Assembly (NCBI GenBank): GCA_903904095.1 | Contig: CAIVBF010000150.1 | Location: forward strand, 1 to 7,231 | Direction of reading: 5' to 3' | From: an uncultured bacterium | Lineage (GTDB): Bacteria; Patescibacteriota; Patescibacteriia; Patescibacteriales; UBA12465 | DNA: 7,231 bases | Part shown: positions 6,861 to 7,231 of the stretch, piece after piece | Layout: every line of letters starts with the position of its first letter | Position numbering within the stretch: the first letter of the stretch is position 1 | Notes under the pieces: generated by a model | The model's input: only the letters and a program-made list of their open reading frames with translations | Database searches by the model: none | Told to the model about the DNA's origin: nothing | Program-made: the position numbers and the translations under genes

Positions 6861-7231
6861 AGGCAATTACAGTAACACCTTCACAGCCAGGCGGAACTTG
6901 GCAAGAACGGGCTTCGCCGATTGTCGGCATGCAATTTATATATGCCGGACAATTATTATTTTTAAGAATTGGGGAGCTAGGCGTACTAGTTGAGGTAGAG
7001 CTATTAGCGGGGCTTGAGGTGGCGCTACCAGCATCTTTAATTATATTATTCAATAATTCTTCGCCCGCTTTATTATTAACTTCCTTTTTCTTGTCATTAA
7101 TATCGCTTAATTTTTTATTGATCTCCGTCATCTGCTTATTGATATCCTTTTTGAAGTTAGCTAAATCTAAATCTTGGTTCTGGGTTTTACTTTCATCACT
7201 TAAAGTAATCGGCTTCCAGATATTTCTCATA
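6856..7231 (-). CDS. C-terminal part of a probable secreted or anchored protein with a four-cysteine tail
   Basis: About 124 residues are visible up to a TAA at 6858-6856. The ATG at 7230 may be only an internal methionine, because the frame reaches the window edge and no signal peptide or membrane anchor follows that ATG. The visible part has a predicted helical, Lys/Asp/Asn-rich coiled coil (about 18-65). A Ser/Thr/Pro linker (about 69-88) follows, typical of extracytoplasmic spacers. It ends in a compact module with cysteines at 94, 100, 110 and 116 (CX5CX9CX5C), reading CPAYINCMPTIGEARSC and then QVPPGCEGVTVIAY. The symmetric spacing suggests two disulfides outside the cytoplasm (inference). 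I know of no assigned function. It lies 30 bp upstream of gyrA on the same strand, which may reflect an operon but gives no functional clue. Confidence 0.6.
   Translation of the reverse strand, partial: MRNIWKPITLSDESKTQNQDLDLANFKKDINKQMTEINKKLSDINDKKKEVNNKAGEELLNNIIKDAGSATSSPANSSTSTSTPSSPILKNNNCPAYINCMPTIGEARSCQVPPGCEGVTVIAY

Noticed and set aside
1..7231. UGA recoded as glycine, as in some Patescibacteria lineages
   Set aside because: TGA ends both the ligase (at the usual family end) and the plus-strand gene, and glycine uses GGN throughout, including in GyrA.

Overview
This AT-rich window holds compact, closely packed bacterial genes and most resembles a Candidate Phyla Radiation (Patescibacteria) genome. 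That is an inference from three things: low GC with A/T-ending codons, very short or negative gene spacing, and gene types I associate with such genomes. Those types are a nucleotidyltransferase-like protein beside an O-antigen-ligase-like protein, and a secreted-looking protein with a four-cysteine tail. No 16S rRNA or other phylogenetic marker except gyrA is present, so the placement is provisional. The standard bacterial code fits: TGA ends two genes, and glycine is encoded by GGN.

Layout, left to right. (1) Positions 3-272, plus strand: the C-terminal part of an unrecognised protein, the only plus-strand gene. It converges on and overlaps the next gene by 64 bp. (2) 209-2360, minus strand: a two-gene unit of a nucleotidyltransferase-like protein (transcribed first) and a polytopic O-antigen ligase/polymerase family protein, with coding regions overlapping by 23 bp. 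A hairpin plus T-run inside the ligase gene is correctly oriented to terminate the plus-strand gene. (3) 2366-2549: a long imperfect inverted repeat that fills almost the whole gap between the nucleotidyltransferase-like gene and rmuC and contains the rmuC stop codon. (4) 2548-3657, minus strand: rmuC, with a -10-like box so close to its ATG that a leaderless mRNA is likely. (5) 3702-3727: a strong intrinsic terminator hairpin ending the upstream unit. (6) 3758-6825, minus strand: gyrA followed after 17 bp by mscL. (7) 6856-7231, minus strand: the C-terminal part of a probable extracytoplasmic protein ending in a CX5CX9CX5C module, 30 bp upstream of gyrA and possibly in its operon.

Functionally these are mostly housekeeping genes: DNA supercoiling (GyrA), DNA maintenance (RmuC), osmotic safety valve (MscL) and surface glycan assembly (ligase). 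I see no CRISPR array, tRNA, rRNA, transposase, phage gene or defence island. I did not find a convincing new multi-gene system. The points most worth a second look are the large inverted repeat, the tail-to-tail overlap with its embedded terminator, the nucleotidyltransferase-like/ligase pair, the cysteine-tail protein, and the absence of Shine-Dalgarno sequences ahead of every visible start.
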